A DNA stretch of 64,000 nucleotides from Erigeron canadensis (GCF_010389155.1 NC_057769.1:31868735-31932734); one strand, 5' to 3'. Positions 1-13,158 are shown, counted from the first letter of the stretch. Program-made: numbers and translations. The notes: generated from the letters alone by a model not told the origin.

Positions 1-91
1 TTCATTACTACAATTTTGAGCTTCTTTAACACAATTTCATTTGTTGGTTGATGAATTTCTTACTAAAAATAGATATATTTTCATAAGCTAA

Positions 92-1590
92 ATGGATAAA
101 TTGCAACAACAAAGTGAATCACCAACTGATGATTTATTTCTAAAATGGGGAAATAAAAAAAGACTTAGATGTGCACGGACCAAAGATCCAGATGACCCAG
201 TGTCCGATCCACCTTTCTCCGTCTCCGACCGCCGTAGAATTCGCCGGAGAATCAACTCCCGGTTCGCCGCCTTTCCTTCCGACAACCAGACCAACAACAA
301 TCTTACTAACAACAACAATAGTAAACATTCTACTCGTCTTACAAGGTATGCCATCTTTTTTGAGCAAAAAAAACCAACTACATTAAAATACTAATATTTT
401 ATTAAACTTATCAAATATTTTTGTTTTTGTTTGATGATTTTGGTATATAGGAATTCTGATGTGAGATCGGAGACAAGCCGGAAATTGTCGCCGGAAAAGG
501 AGGTGGTGGAGAAACCGGCGGTCAATATCGGCGGCGGATGTAGTGGAAGTCAAAAAGTCAAATATGTATGGCCAAAGTTAAACATTGGATTAACAAATAA
601 AGAAAAAGAAGAGGATTTCATGGCAATGAAAGGATGTAAGCCTGCACATAGACCTAAGAAAAGACCTAAACTTATTCAAAGAAGTTTACTTGTAAGTATA
701 TATATATACTTTTTATATTTGTATTTATTTACATCTATATTAATTAAAAATATATATATATATATTTTTTACTTTTAATTAAATTAAAACACATACTAAA
801 CACACCTTGACTATGTGTTTTCCTTCTTAGTTGGTGTGTCCAGGAGGATGGTTGACTGATATATGTCAAGATAGATATGAAGTTGTAGAAAAGAAGAGTA
901 CAAAAAAGGTATGTTTGTTAATTTTATGCTTAGTTGACTTGTAACATGTGTTTTAATAGTTGTACTTTATTTTTTGGTCACAAACGTATAAATGCAAAAA
1001 AAAATAAATAAATAAAAATGTTTTTGTTTCATTTTTGGCCTTTTGGGTCTTAAGGTTAATTATTATTTTTTGTGTGTGGAGGCAATTGGTTTTTGGTGTT
1101 AGATCTTTGGGTCATGGTTTGATAACTTGTAAGTTCTGCTTTAAAAAATGTACTGTACATTTTTTATGGGTTAAGAGAACATCCTTGAATGACTTGTAAC
1201 ATTTTCTTAAGAGTTGTACCTTTTCACCAATTCTGTTTTATGTGACAAGTATAGTATAATGGTAGAATTTTAGGGGTCATTGTTATTGAATCATGTTTCA
1301 ATTTAATGACATGTAACTTGTGATTTTTAAACTTTAAAGTGTATGTTTGCACTTTATATAGATAATTTTTTACAAATTGTTTTTGGCTACATATGGGTTG
1401 GTTTCTAATGTTAACACTTAACAAGCAATACAATTGGTAGTTGTGTAACTTATTTATACATATTGACATATTGTACATGGTGAAAATGTTGAATATATTA
1501 CTAGTTAAAAACATGTTTTGTTTTTTTGTTGTTTTGTAGAGACCAGCAGGATTAAAGGCCATGGGAAGCATGGAGAGTGATTCAGAATGA
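92..1590 (+). CDS. DUF1639 family protein, complete, 4 exons
   Basis: Exons 92-345, 451-691, 831-908 and 1540-1590 join in frame at GT-AG borders and give 207 residues ending in TGA at 1588-1590. The C-terminal half carries the hallmark of the plant DUF1639 family: a basic RPKKRPK stretch, then LVCPGGWLTDICQDRYEV, then the closing block RPAGLKAMGSMESDSE, which lies across the last two exons. The N-terminus has the LKWGNKKRLRC segment also usual in this family, followed by a basic, Asn-rich low-complexity stretch. No membrane segment or signal peptide is visible. The family has no established biochemical role. The ATG at 92 was chosen because it opens the frame and precedes the LKWGN motif. 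The family assignment is from remembered motifs; the gene looks intact. Confidence 0.9.
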
Positions 1591-2944
1591 TGAATGTATA
1601 CCCCATCTTTTTTGTTTATTTAAATTTTGTAAATCATCTATTTCATTTCTCAATTTTAATGAAAATGGAACTTTTTTGTTTACAAGGTAGGTGGGTCAAA
1701 CCGTCAAATAACCCTTCTCATTGTGTCAAACTAGTAATTAGAAGTTTGAAACAAATACAACAAAAACTAAAAAATATTGATTTTTGAAGTTACCTTGAAT
1801 CTAATTGAAACATCTACCTGTGTAAAACCTTGGAGTTGCTATATATTTTTCAACACATGCTTGAAGTTGGACACATGACCATTTCAACTCGAGAACATTA
1901 CCACTTGTAGTTTTGATTTTTGAACTTGTCAACACAACCATTTGAGCTTGAATGATTGTTGGAGTCTTTCTATTAATTAAGTGAAACACTCGTTTTTTCT
2001 TCAGTTAAAAACATTGCTTATAAGGAAAATACTCTTGTTCTTTGTTCAATTGATGACATGGTTTTAAGGAAGTATTATTTATATTTTAACTTATGACATA
2101 GTTTTTAATTAAGATGTGGCTTTATCAAAACATGTTCGTTCATTAATAGAATCGGTTTGTTTATGTTTGTTAGTTTGTGTTCGTTCATTAATAGATACAA
2201 ACTTGATTTTTGAATTTCTGTTGTTGATTTCAATCTAAAAAATTCTTCAACTTCATCTCTAAAGTTGATTCAACTTTAGAGTTTAACCACTCAAATTTTG
2301 AAATGTTGAAAATACCCTTGTACAATCAACACATCATTAACAAGTTTGCTCTATGGAAAATATCCTTAGCGAATTAAATAACAACGTTTATCTCTCGATT
2401 GAATGCGTTGTTCCTTTTAAATCAATTATCTTTATATCAATAACATATATTATTTGCTGCAACCGACACCACCACCGGTACTCTATCACCACACTATCGT
2501 TGCTATTATCATCCCAATCACATCAATCGGGACCATCAGGCATTTGTCTTAGTTTTCTTTTTCTTTTTTTCTTAGTTTTATAAATACTTTATATATGACA
2601 AAGTTGTGAAGCTTGGGAAACAAGATATACAAGTGACATCACTTTTAAAGATGGAAGTGTGGAACAAATACGTATGTAGAACTTGTTTTGTTACTTGCCA
2701 GTCGTTTGACATTAACATTGCTGGCATGAGAAAATACTGGATGCGTTGGCGTATAATATGTAGTTGGCATCTACTAACAAAGCTATTTTATCCAACTATA
2801 GTGAGTTAAAAATGATGTAATATGAATGGTTTCTTAAACCCTAAAGATATTTACACATGATAAATCTTTGGTGACTTATTGGTTCCAGGTTTAAATTCTT
2901 ATTTAGCCAACTTTGAAATATAGTTTAATCTTTTTATGAGGACT
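1591..2944. other. intergenic, no gene seen
   Basis: AT-rich sequence between the DUF1639 gene and a CCCG-rich repeat. It should include the 3' untranslated region of that gene. Around 2125-2195 there are copies of a GTTCGTTCATTAATAGA-like motif that recurs, diverged, near 45.6-46.0 kb. The short open frames here have no recognisable domain, splice support or codon bias. Confidence 0.5.
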
Positions 2945-3690
2945 TAACTTGGCCGTAAGGATGACAACGGGCCGGGTATGGTCCGGGTTTAAGTATTCCC
3001 GGACCCAGACCCCTATTAGAAATCCTCATCCCAAACTCGGACCCAGACCCAACGGGCTCTTGTTTACTTAGTGATCGTCGGATAACAAGTTTTTACACGG
3101 ATAATCGGGAATCCGTTTAATTTTATTTCTTATCATTGTTTTTAATTTTTAAAATCACTTGCTACTAATAGCCTGCCATTAACAATACAGGCCTTTAGAT
3201 TGCTTTTTTTTTTCAATTACCACTAAACTCATTTGCAACCCATAATTGAGCTAAAAGTTCTATGGTTAGGCTGCCAGTATCTTAGGAACTAATCAGTAGT
3301 TAATTACATGTCCTTCTAACTGTGTTTTTATTTTTGTTAATAGTAATTTTCTATTAGATTCGTGGATTAGCTACTTTATAAGTTTTAATAACAATATTGA
3401 AATTAGAAATAATATTACTCGTAATATGTTTTGTAATATATACGGGCCAGGTATATAGGTTCGGGGCGGGTTACGGGTATATGGGCGGAGTATACGGGGA
3501 TCCAAAACCGGCCTCGGACCCGAACCCAGAGAAAATATATTAAATCATCCCATACCTGTCCCGAGACCCAGGTACCCGGACACGAACCCGACATCAAAAT
3601 TGGGTTTTGGGTTTCCCCATCGGGTTTTTTTTTTTTTTTTTTGCTATCTCCCATATACTCAGGTTCAAGTCTGAGGGGGCATAGTTAACC
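2945..3690. repeat. degenerate interspersed repeat rich in CCCGA/TCGGG motifs
   Basis: Both flanks (about 2950-3060 and 3430-3640) are packed with ACCCGGACCCGAACCC-like motifs in opposite orientations around an AT-rich centre, as in a decayed element with inverted ends. A run of 18 or so T at about 3625-3642 is followed by a GGTTCAAGTCT sequence at about 3662 that resembles a polymerase III B box, so a SINE fragment may be fused there. No clean target-site duplication was found, so the element type is open. Confidence 0.4.
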
Positions 3691-3772
3691 CTTATTAATC
3701 GTTGTACTTTCTGGCGGATTAATAGAGGGTTTTCACTCTATTGGGTATTTGAAATAGACATTTTTACTTTAA

Positions 3773-4086
3773 CACTACATTCTTGGGTTTATTTTTAAAG
3801 GATAAGAAAGGGAATAATAAGAAAATATCATATTTTTTTATTCTTGAGTTTTTTTAATCAAAGAAAGGAAAAGGAATGATAGAATAAATTAAAGGTTTTA
3901 ACCCCAAAATTTTTCTAGTCAAATTGACCGGATTTGGAAGGAAAGGAAAGAACTTTTGTGTGCAATTACCATTCTAGCCTCAACATTAGCATTCAACAAA
4001 GTAATATAAATATTATCAAAAAGATATAAGATATTTTTGTAAATATATCTCTTTTTTCCTTCTTTCCCTATAAACTCAAGAATGTA
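3773..4086. mobile_element. Tourist-like MITE, degenerate
   Basis: The left end CACTACATTCTTGGGTTTA and the right end TAAACTCAAGAATGTA are inverted relatives of the ends of the cleaner MITE at 13788-14039. The left end is preceded by TAA. The right boundary is uncertain because the last bases diverge. The interior is AT-rich and non-coding. Confidence 0.45.
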
Positions 4087-4367
4087 TTTTATCTACTATT
4101 ATTATTTTTATTTTCTATCACTATCTAATCATCTCCTTTCCTTTCTATTTGTTTAAAACTTGAGAATGGTTTGTAAGGGAAACTCTCCAGTGCAGACCTA
4201 GTTAATACAACGTATGTTAAATCTCTCGCTGTCAAATCGTGATACAAACTTTCAAGTGAAATTCACCTTTTACAAAAAAAAAAAAAATAATAAAGAATGT
4301 GTTTGATGATGTACATTTATCTTTATTTCTTTTCAAGTTTATTAGTTTCATATTATTTTATATTTTT

Positions 4368-5294
4368 GGTTAAAGGCATTGGAGTGTAACCAACTATGAC
4401 CAAAAGACTATGTAATGTACCTATCTACTCGACTTGCTATTTAGCGTAACCAACTTTGTTTTTTGGGTTATACAATGTAAGCAACCGGCTAAGAAACAAG
4501 TTGCAAGTTACCACTTTCAATTTTTTTTTTTTTTACCTTAGATACGAAATTTGTTGATCAAACCTCAAACCATATAACAAAGGTATTCTACAAACTCATG
4601 TACTCAATTCCACCTAAAGATCGAGGGAAAGGAGTGAAAAATCCGGTAGTTGCTTCCTCCGGCGATTCAGTCGATGAACCGACTCATGCTTCAAAATACT
4701 TCCTTAGATCTTCTTCGAAACACTCTGATCAAAACCCTGATGTTTTTTCCCCCTTTGAATTTTAAGCATACCACTAAAATTGTTTCCAAAGTTTCCGATG
4801 TGCAAATACCAATGGCCACCGCGGGGGTATTTTCCGTTAGTGGAGTGATTGATATTGACGGATCAAGCATAGATAAAGGAAGCCAAGATTCCATGGTATT
4901 GTCGAGAAACTCAGCCGCTAAGCACCACTGCGGAGGTGTTTTACGGCGAATCACCATTTTTTCCGGCGAGTGTTGGATTCGAAAACTTTTGGTAAGGGTT
5001 TGTGCGGGATCAAATTTTGAGTCGATTGGTGGTAGTTTCAAGTCTTAATTCAAAGAAACAGCAAAGTTATTGTGATTTTAATTTTTCCGACGATTTTAGT
5101 AAGGGTGATGATGATGATATAGTCATATAGATACAAATACATTACATATAACCGGATGGAAACCTTTTGTAGCCGGTTGCTTACATTGTATAACTCAAAA
5201 AACAAAATTGGTTATACTAGATAGCAAGTCGAGTAGATGGGTACATTACATAACCTTTTGGTCATAGTTGGTTACACTGTCATGCCTTTAACCC
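4368..5294. mobile_element. MULE-like element with long TIRs and internal host-like sequence
   Basis: Terminal inverted repeats of about 123 bp lie at 4368-4490 and 5171-5294 and match at most positions. The element is bordered by the 10-bp direct repeat TTATATTTTT at 4358-4367 and 5295-5304, of which 9 bp would be the normal Mutator-type duplication. There is no transposase. The interior (about 4590-5080) has higher GC than its surroundings and open frames on both strands: one of 132 codons at 4650-5048 (+) and one of 116 codons at 4691-5041 (-). This is the structure of a Pack-MULE, a non-autonomous MULE that has captured genic sequence. I do not recognise the source gene and cannot decide its strand. 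Confidence 0.85.
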
Positions 5295-5538
5295 TTATAT
5301 TTTTACGTGTAAGATATAAGATCATGTTTTTATTTGAATTTTTTTTGAACTTTCTTTACCATTATTTATTTATTTGTTTGTTTTTCTTATTAGACGACTT
5401 TTCTCAAATTGACTTAAATTATTTATACTGATAATTTGTTTAAGCTTAACATACGTATATTAAGTATTTGTACTAATAACTATTTCCAAAGAAAATGTGT
5501 TTATACAATACCTTTTATTACATGGGTAATAAGCGAGA

Positions 5539-5544
<6 letters not shown>

Positions 5545-5589
<45 letters not shown>
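5545..5589. repeat. (AAT)n microsatellite
   Basis: About 15 uninterrupted AAT/TAA units. A shorter, imperfect (AAT)n tract follows at about 5880-5912. Confidence 0.9.
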
Positions 5590-5590
<1 letters not shown>

Positions 5591-5965
5591 TTTGTTTGAA
5601 GGTATTTGCAGGGGATATTTATGGGAACCATGCTCGAATATTGTATATGAGTTTCTCTCATTCTCATTCTCTTCCTTTGGGAACTTGAGAAGGATGCAAT
5701 AACCTTACTAAAGCGAATCCGAAGGTTCTTTGTGGCTCAAGACATTGGTGCACGTGTTACAACTCATATATTTAGTAGGATTAGTTTTGCTATTGTTAGA
5801 GGGGTGAGAGCCCAAATAGTATCTCGGCTTCCCACAAATTTCTTGTAAACCCACAAATTTCTAATAAAAGTGATTTTTTATAATAATAATAAAAAAATAA
5901 TAATAATAATAGTGTATATATCAAAGTTGAAAGGTTTAAAAAATAAAAAGCTATGTCAACATTTT

Positions 5966-6029
5966 CTCTTGCTTAACACCTAATTATCTTGCTTAACACC
6001 TAATTTGTCTTGCATAACACCTAATTTAT
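5966..6029. repeat. three tandem copies of a ~20 bp unit
   Basis: The unit TCTTGCTTAACACCTAATT occurs three times in a row with one or two changes per copy. Confidence 0.8.
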
Positions 6030-6162
6030 GTGCTGGCTCGAGTGTGGGCGTGTGGCTAACGTTTTATGGACATACGATTATTTATTGGGATCAACACCTT
6101 CAAACCGTGAAAAAAATGCATGGTACCGGATTCTTTTTGAGATGACAAATATTAAAAAGAAG

Positions 6163-6517
6163 GGTTAGTCGGAATGCAGTTAACTAATCCCAAAACGTTA
6201 TTGTGTGCACAAACTTTAGATTTGTTTTATTGTATTCAAGAAACTTGTTCAAGAGTCTCATAATAAACAAAAGTTACCGGGTAAGAAGTTAGTCGGTCAC
6301 CACTTCCACGTTGACTGCTTACGTGACATGCACACAATAACTTTTTGGGATTAGTTTATGCACACAATAAAAATAATGATTTACATATTATAAGTAGGAA
6401 ACTGGTTCCATGTTTAATATAACCATCTTTTTAAGTTTACTAAATACAATAAAACAACCTTAAAATTCGTGCACACAATAATTTTTTGTGATTAGTTGAG
6501 TGCATTCAGACGCAATT
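6163..6517. mobile_element. foldback (inverted-repeat) element
   Basis: The left arm (about 6163-6245) and right arm (about 6430-6517) are inverted copies sharing CTAATCCCAAAA...TTATTGTGTGCAC and TTTTATTGTATT. The centre holds another GGGATTAG...CACACAAT segment. Ends were judged by eye to within about 10 bp; no target-site duplication was settled. Confidence 0.6.
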
Positions 6518-6986
6518 AATAATTTATATTTTGTCTATCAAATAACTAAATAGCCTAATCTTAAACTCCATTATACTGAAAAAATTATTATCACGTCATG
6601 TTCTATCACACTTAACCTATCTTTTTATCGCTAACCCATCACATTTAATTGCCATTTTTAATTAAAAACCCAATATGTTAATAAATGAACAAATTGTATT
6701 AATAATAACAATAATCATATCAAGTAATATTATTTGATCACTTTTTAAAGAGCTTGGTTTAGCTCCAGTTCGTAAAATAATTCCATTTAATATTATTCTT
6801 TATTCTGAAACGACTATGATAGTACCTTTAACATAATGGCAAATGACATTTTTATATATACTACAGTGGCCCCTTTCTTTTATTTCTTAGATTTCTTGTC
6901 CATGCTTGCCAATGGCGTACATTAATATACCAATGTTAGCGTAAAGCAACTCACATTTTTGTATGTTTTACTTTGGGAAGAAACGA

Positions 6987-7410
6987 GAGTAAGTACCCGC
7001 GCGTTGCGGCGGTGAGATGGTGGGGGTGATAGCTAGGTCAGAGAGTGTGATAGTCAAATGCCTACGGCCTCCGCCCTCGGATTTAAAAATTTGTCGAAAG
7101 TATATCGAATGACATCTCTAATGAAAAAGCATGAAATTTTAAGAACATCCATACAATTTTTATAATTTATCGACATATGATTTTTGAGATAAAAGATTTT
7201 GAATGAATTGGAGGAATAAATGATTTATGGAGGAGAGAGAAAAAAGATGATTGGTTGAGATTTGAGGAGAGAGAAAGGGTATCATGGTTATTTTAGATAA
7301 ATATAGAATAGATGAGAGAGGTATTTTGGGAATGAACTTAAAATCAATATTGAAAATTTCAACTCAATGTTGAAAATCTGGAAGGAATCTGCTTTATAAT
7401 ATAGTATAGA
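6987..7410 (-). mobile_element. non-autonomous Helitron-like element
   Basis: Read on the minus strand, the element starts TCTATACTATATTATAAAGC right after an A (7411). It ends near a GC-rich palindrome-like block (GCAACGCGCGGGTAC) at about 6995-7010, as plant Helitron 3' ends do. The expected terminal CTRR is not intact (CTCT instead), so the 3' boundary is approximate. There are no coding sequences. Confidence 0.55.
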
Positions 7411-7584
7411 TACATAGAGTAATGTGTATGTTGGGAAGAAATATATAGGGTAATGTGTATGTAAGAAAGCATTTAACTCTTTGTATGTTGCACAATGTTT
7501 ACAACCAGTATATACTAGCACAAGCACCGGTCGGAAAGGGTTAAAGACAGTATTTATCTGTTTGTGTGCCGCTTGTTGGCACAA

Positions 7585-10500
7585 TCAATCAGCTCGAGAC
7601 TTGGCGGCTTGAAGCATTTCAATTATAAGTGTCTTTACATCCCTACAAGAATGATAAAACAAAGGTAAAAGCTCATGAACTGGAATAACTCCCAATTGTC
7701 ATATGTGATGGGAGTCGTAATTTCTTGGTATCAAAAAAAAATAGTTCCATAAGATGAACATGGTAGGCCGTAATGAACACAAGAGACGTTTTTGATGACT
7801 TACTTTCTTTCTTCTGCACGTCTAGGGAATGGAATGCGAAGCTTTAAGTAGTTATCTTGATAACCAGCCTACCATAAAAATGAAAAAGGAAAATGGCAAG
7901 AATCACAATTTCAGCATGTATTTGAAGGGAAGTATATTTAACAACAAAGAGGAGTTAAACAGAATAGAAACTGGCATTCACCTTTACATTGAAGCCAAGG
8001 CTGTCAACATCTAACATGTATGCAGAGTCTACCTGTAAATTTGAGTTATGTTCACATGTCAACACAAAACTCTCAGACAAAGAAACGATCTATCTCTGGC
8101 AAAAGAACAAAAAATATATAGAACACAAGTAACTAAAGATTATAGATTACCAGAACTGATGTTGAGTGTTGAACTATGAGCTTTGTGTCATTTAAATGGT
8201 CTTTATTCATGTGAGACTGCAAGAAAACATAATAGGTTGTTTAATAGTAACATCAACAATGTGTATCAAGTATATAGCAGTTGAAAAAAAGGTGATAAAT
8301 AATACCGATATAGGCTTTGAAAACTGATATATTTGATCTACATTTGCTTCTTTAAACTCCTTGTTAGTAAATTCTGTAGAGAACAAGGAAATACAAGAAA
8401 CTCTGAGAAATGTCACCATACCATTTTCAAGGCCTTCTTAATTCTTGCTTGACAACATTTTTTCAACATAAACTATCTTTGTTGATTGATTACTGCTAGT
8501 TCTGAAAAAAAAAAAAAAAAACCAAACCTTCTGTTCGCAACAGAGCTGTTGCAACACCAGAAACAAAGCATACAAATTTTGGTTCAATGCGTAAAAATTG
8601 GAAGTCATCAAAGTCAACCTTCATCATATGCAAGTTTATCATCAGATTGGAAGTGTAAGAATACAGACTTGAAGTAGAGAAGGCCATTTTGACCCATTTA
8701 CTTTAATTGGCCGATTTAGGCTGCGTTTTTATCTTAAGACTCAAACAACTTAATTAGACATTAAAATTCTTTGAATGCCTAAATCTAATGCATAGAATCT
8801 CCCAAATCATTTATGCTCTTCAAAACTTCAGATTATACTTATAATAAGAATGTTTTTGTATCATAACGAGCATATTGAATACTTATTAACATATACAAAG
8901 AGAACCGGTCAACAGGACCAACGACCCGCCATTTCGACCTGAATTCTTATCATATTTTACATGATACTGACCAATGAACAACCCAATTTGCCCCCTCCAA
9001 TGTGAAATGTAAGTCAAAAGTAAATTTTACCCAAACTGCATCAGGATGCTTCGCCAAATATGACGCACGAACATCTCCTCTCTGCATTTCAGGAACCTAC
9101 AGAATTGATCAGAATTATGGATGTCTCGGTATTAAAATGGAAAAAATGTCATCATGCATTACAAATTAGATGAAATACGACTAGTTGAAAACGAAATGCT
9201 AATTTTCAAATAGATATTAGGCAGAAAAAAGTTCCTAGTTTTCTAAGGCGCAGAAAGTAATGGCTTACAGAAACAACATCGCCATGTAGAGTTATAATTA
9301 AATCTGTTCTATCCTCTGGATCTTTAGCAACAAGCAAAGAACATTTGGGATTAGCCAAGAGATCCTGCAGAATACCAACTTTTCTATGAGCCTGCAAATT
9401 ATCTTTGTTTAAAGAGACATGGGCAAATTACACCTATCAGCATTAGTCCATCCAAAGTTGTTTACCCTCATGCATAAGTTATTGAATAAGCCATCTTCCT
9501 ATCAAGGTTAAGGAGTCAACTGATTATCTCAGCGGCGGGATTGGTATGCAATAATTTGGATTCTTTTCTTTCCCTCTTGGTTTTTTCTTTTAAATTTTCT
9601 TTTTACCATATTATGTGTTCAAGTTTCAAGAAATCAAGTTGTTACCATCTTTTATAAAAACTTACGCAACGAAGTAAATTTGTTATATTACATCTAATCG
9701 CAACCTTCTGCCCCAGTCATTTTTTTGTGTGTTCATAAATAGTAATAAGTTGAAACACGAAAGAACAAAAAGGCACAAATACCCACTTTGCTGCATAAGT
9801 TGGTAAGAAAAAGAACCATTGTTGCATTTTAAGTCATTTGCCCAAAACATTAAGCATATTTTTAGAATCAAACTTTACGAACCTTTGTATGAATTGCCAA
9901 ATTACTGACTGCTAATATTGGAGAACCATTGGCATCACAAGCAAAATCGACCATTGATCCTGAGGGATAACCCTCATGCTTCTGCACAATAGAGGAAGTA
10001 ATAATAATGGCCCTCTATTTACTATAAAAAAACAAACATTAGACAAATAAGTAAAACCATCTCCATTGAAACATGAATAAATCTTTTAGGCCAAGAGAAC
10101 ATATAATCAAGTCATCATATTACTTATGCTCTAAAAGTGGGCACACATTTGGGAACTTTATAGGCAAGTATGTGATTGTCTGATTATCATTGCAAAGCCT
10201 CAATTTTGGCACCATGTTTTTACTAAGAAGAAACCAAGTACATAAGTAAATCGACACTATTTTTTCTTCAAATGCTCATGACCCGACGGAATTTGCAGCA
10301 GATAAATGTGATATTTAGATAAAGTTTAATATGATTATAATAACTAGATTTCAAGAAGTGAAGCAATTGTTTTAGGAAATCTGATAATTGAGACTAGCCT
10401 TGTATCCATGCAATTAGACGGCGAAAATTAAGATAAAACATGGTAAGGAAATAGGCCTCTTTACCACTAGGCCACCTTAGTGGTGGTTTGAGAATAGCCT

Positions 10501-11647
10501 TGTATCTCTATCTTTAATCAGATCTATTACCTGGTTATCATTCTTAGTTTCTTACTATTAAATCCACAACAATCAGTTCTAAAATGTATAACTAATCACC
10601 CATTACTGGCCCAACACCATTCAACAATAAAGGTGTAATCTTTCAGCCTAATTCTGTAATGACTGCAATGCAGTGATTATTTGTTTGGTAATACCGAATA
10701 CTTAAGTTAATCATAACCCGTACATCCTAAATTTAACTTAACCAAGCACTATATCCCAAATCCAAACTTCTTGTTTGTATTGGATACATCATAAGAACCT
10801 CAAGATCCAAACCATCAATATTATGCATCAGAAAAAGAAAATCCATGACATGTTTCCAAACAAAAAACAATGTAATTGCAAATGATTAAAAAACGAACCT
10901 GAGAGAAGGTAGAAATCATGCCACGAATACTATGAACAAGGATAGTTTTTATTTCTTCTATGGGAGGCAGTCTAGCAGCCTTTTCCTACATAAATAAACA
11001 AAGTTGACACAACACGATAGATATACGGATTATTATCCATTAATGCCAAAGTCTATTATCTGTATCTAACTTAAAACCTTTCTATCTAACTTAAAGTCTA
11101 TTATCTGCATCCAACTTTCAAATATTGTTTTTGTACATATTCAATGGTACTTTTACTGACGTGACATCCAAATAAGTTGCCACGTCAAAAAAAGTACCAT
11201 CGGGTAGCAACAGGTATAGTTTGATACATAGATATCGAATTATAGTTTCATACGTTTCCAGGCACCTAACCCGTATAACATATAATGTAATTTTTAAAAA
11301 TTATATATATAACACAAACACATAGTAGAAACTAATTTATATGTTAAAAACCAAAAAAAAAAAAGAGTACCTGATGAGCTTTGATCAGCTGATATACTTC
11401 ATCACTCTATTAAAATAAATATCAACAAAAAAGAATCTCATTATTTTCATAGCAGATATTATATACAAAACTAACAAAAATATTAAGACCCATATAAAAT
11501 AATTATCCTAGTGGTATATTTTTATTATTATGGGTGATCATTTGTAACTTGAAATATATTAAATTGATAAAAATTTTAAAAAATAATGAAAAATGATTTT
11601 AGAAAATGAGTGACTACCTGAGAAGGGGCTTGGGCTGATGAAGCCAT
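7585..11647 (-). CDS. HugZ-like FMN/heme-binding split-barrel protein with DUF2470 domain, 12 exons
   Basis: Exons on the minus strand: 11647-11618, 11406-11371, 10985-10899, 9981-9883, 9364-9269, 9096-9031, 8618-8528, 8373-8306, 8216-8151, 8032-7982, 7868-7804 and 7642-7585. All borders are GT-AG, all phases join, and the product is 270 residues. Residues about 30-160 form a pyridoxamine-phosphate-oxidase-like split barrel (GYPSGSMVDFACDANGSPI, then LLVAKDPEDRTDL, then FLRIEP). Residues about 185-262 form the DUF2470 domain (SHMNKDH ... LDVDSLGFNVK ... IPFPRRAEERKDVKTLIIEM). This two-domain order is that of the HugZ-like heme-binding family; plant members are usually plastid proteins linked to heme or tetrapyrrole metabolism. 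With the ATG used here the product lacks an obvious transit peptide, but the frame stays open 25 codons upstream (see findings). No defect is visible. Confidence 0.9.
11144..11199. repeat. short inverted repeat in intron 2
   Basis: ATGGTACTTTTACTGACGTG is mirrored by CACGTCAAAAAAAGTACCAT about 10 bp later. It lies in the second intron of the split-barrel gene and may be the remnant of a small foldback element. Confidence 0.5.
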
Positions 11648-11727
11648 GGCGGAAGAGGGTGGCGATTGGTGGGGAAAGAGTAGAAATGAAAATGGTTGTT
11701 GAATGAAGCAACAACTACAATTTCTGA

Positions 11728-13158
11728 AATATTTTTAAATTAAAGTGAATACTCCGGAATTGACTAACATCAAAATTTGTCAACTTATTATATACGACTT
11801 TTTTTTTTTGTATGTTGAAAGAAAGAAAAAAGAAAAAAGAAAAATATCAATTGACAAGACTTTGTATTATAACAAAATGATTACAGAATTTGTTTTCTCA
11901 TTGTGTAACTACCATTTTGTGATTCGTGTGATAATCTGTTAATCGAGTAATATGTTAAAATGTGTGAATTATTCAATCACTTGACTAGAAGAAAAATATA
12001 TTGTTGTTTAAAAAAAAGAAAATATATTAATAAAGTAAGTTGTAAGTATAAGATTTATGTACCTAAAAATCAATCTAATTATATATTAATTTTTTAGGGT
12101 TTTAGGTTGATTATTTTCCTTTTTAATAATTCAATGCAATTATCGTACGTCTTTTATTGCTGCATTGCAACTTTATGTGCTTATATCTGTATTGCAACTC
12201 TTAATATCTCCAAAAGGCAAGAACTTTAGTTTAGATATCAACATGAATAATTCGCAAGTGCGACTATAAGCAACAACTTCCATGAGCATCCAGCTTTGCT
12301 GATACACCAAGGTCGAAAGCTACTTACAAATATTCCGAGCGTGATCAGTGCCAACGCATCGCCATATGAAATATTCAATTTGATCTAACTGTTAGTACCG
12401 ATACAGGATTGCAACAAGGGCTAACTTTTGAAACCGACATATTCAAAACTTTTTCATAGGTTACACGGATTGATTGTTCTGTATGCGTCCTGTATGCATC
12501 ACAAGGTGTCCTCTCATACGCTATCAATTGCTACCTATATCATATTCAGGAACCACACACGATATCATGGGTTCCACGGTCTTGACTCACTCTAGCATGA
12601 CTCTTCAACAACCTGAATCAACTTAAAGACCTACATATCTATCTTCATATGGATAATTAGAAAATTCGATCACATACTAGTACTCTCCTAGAGTACATGG
12701 GGTTGTAAACGACCTTATGATTATAGACGACCATGAATACACTACCGACAAGCTGGGTTGTGAACGACCTTAATGATTATACATAGAAGTACATACCCCT
12801 AGGTCTTTGAATTAATCATGCGACTTTGTAATAACATAATGTTGAAGAGTAATACTCGACTGCTACATACAAAAACATTGTTCGAGATAAAAATAAAAAA
12901 TGACAACAGGTCATGTGTTGAAACTAAAACAAAATACTCTGAAAACAAGCAGCAGTACAAAAAAAAAAAAAAACAATATAACGAAAAGAGCTAATTACAT
13001 CAAAATCTAAACAAGACAGCAGGACAAAATAATCAAAATCTAAACAAGGCATTATAACGAAAAGAGCTAATTACATCAAAGTAGTGCACATTTTATAATT
13101 TGCACAAAATGAGATGACATTACACTACAGGCAAATTCATTGATGAATGAATAGACAA
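11728..13158. other. intergenic, no gene seen
   Basis: Upstream region of the split-barrel gene. From about 12230 to 12850 the base composition is less AT-rich than the surroundings and looks like old decayed sequence, but no reading frame or domain survives. The phrase GGTTGTAAACGACCTTATGATTATA occurs twice at about 12711-12781 with minor changes. A poly-A run sits at 12958-12973. Confidence 0.4.

Noticed and set aside
3660..3680. tRNA gene suggested by a GGTTCAAGTCT B-box-like sequence
   Set aside because: No cloverleaf partner sequences; at most a SINE remnant. No tRNA or rRNA gene was recognised anywhere in the window.
12230..12860. Less AT-rich stretch as a decayed gene or LTR
   Set aside because: No frame, domain, inverted or direct terminal repeats could be found; left as unidentified intergenic DNA.
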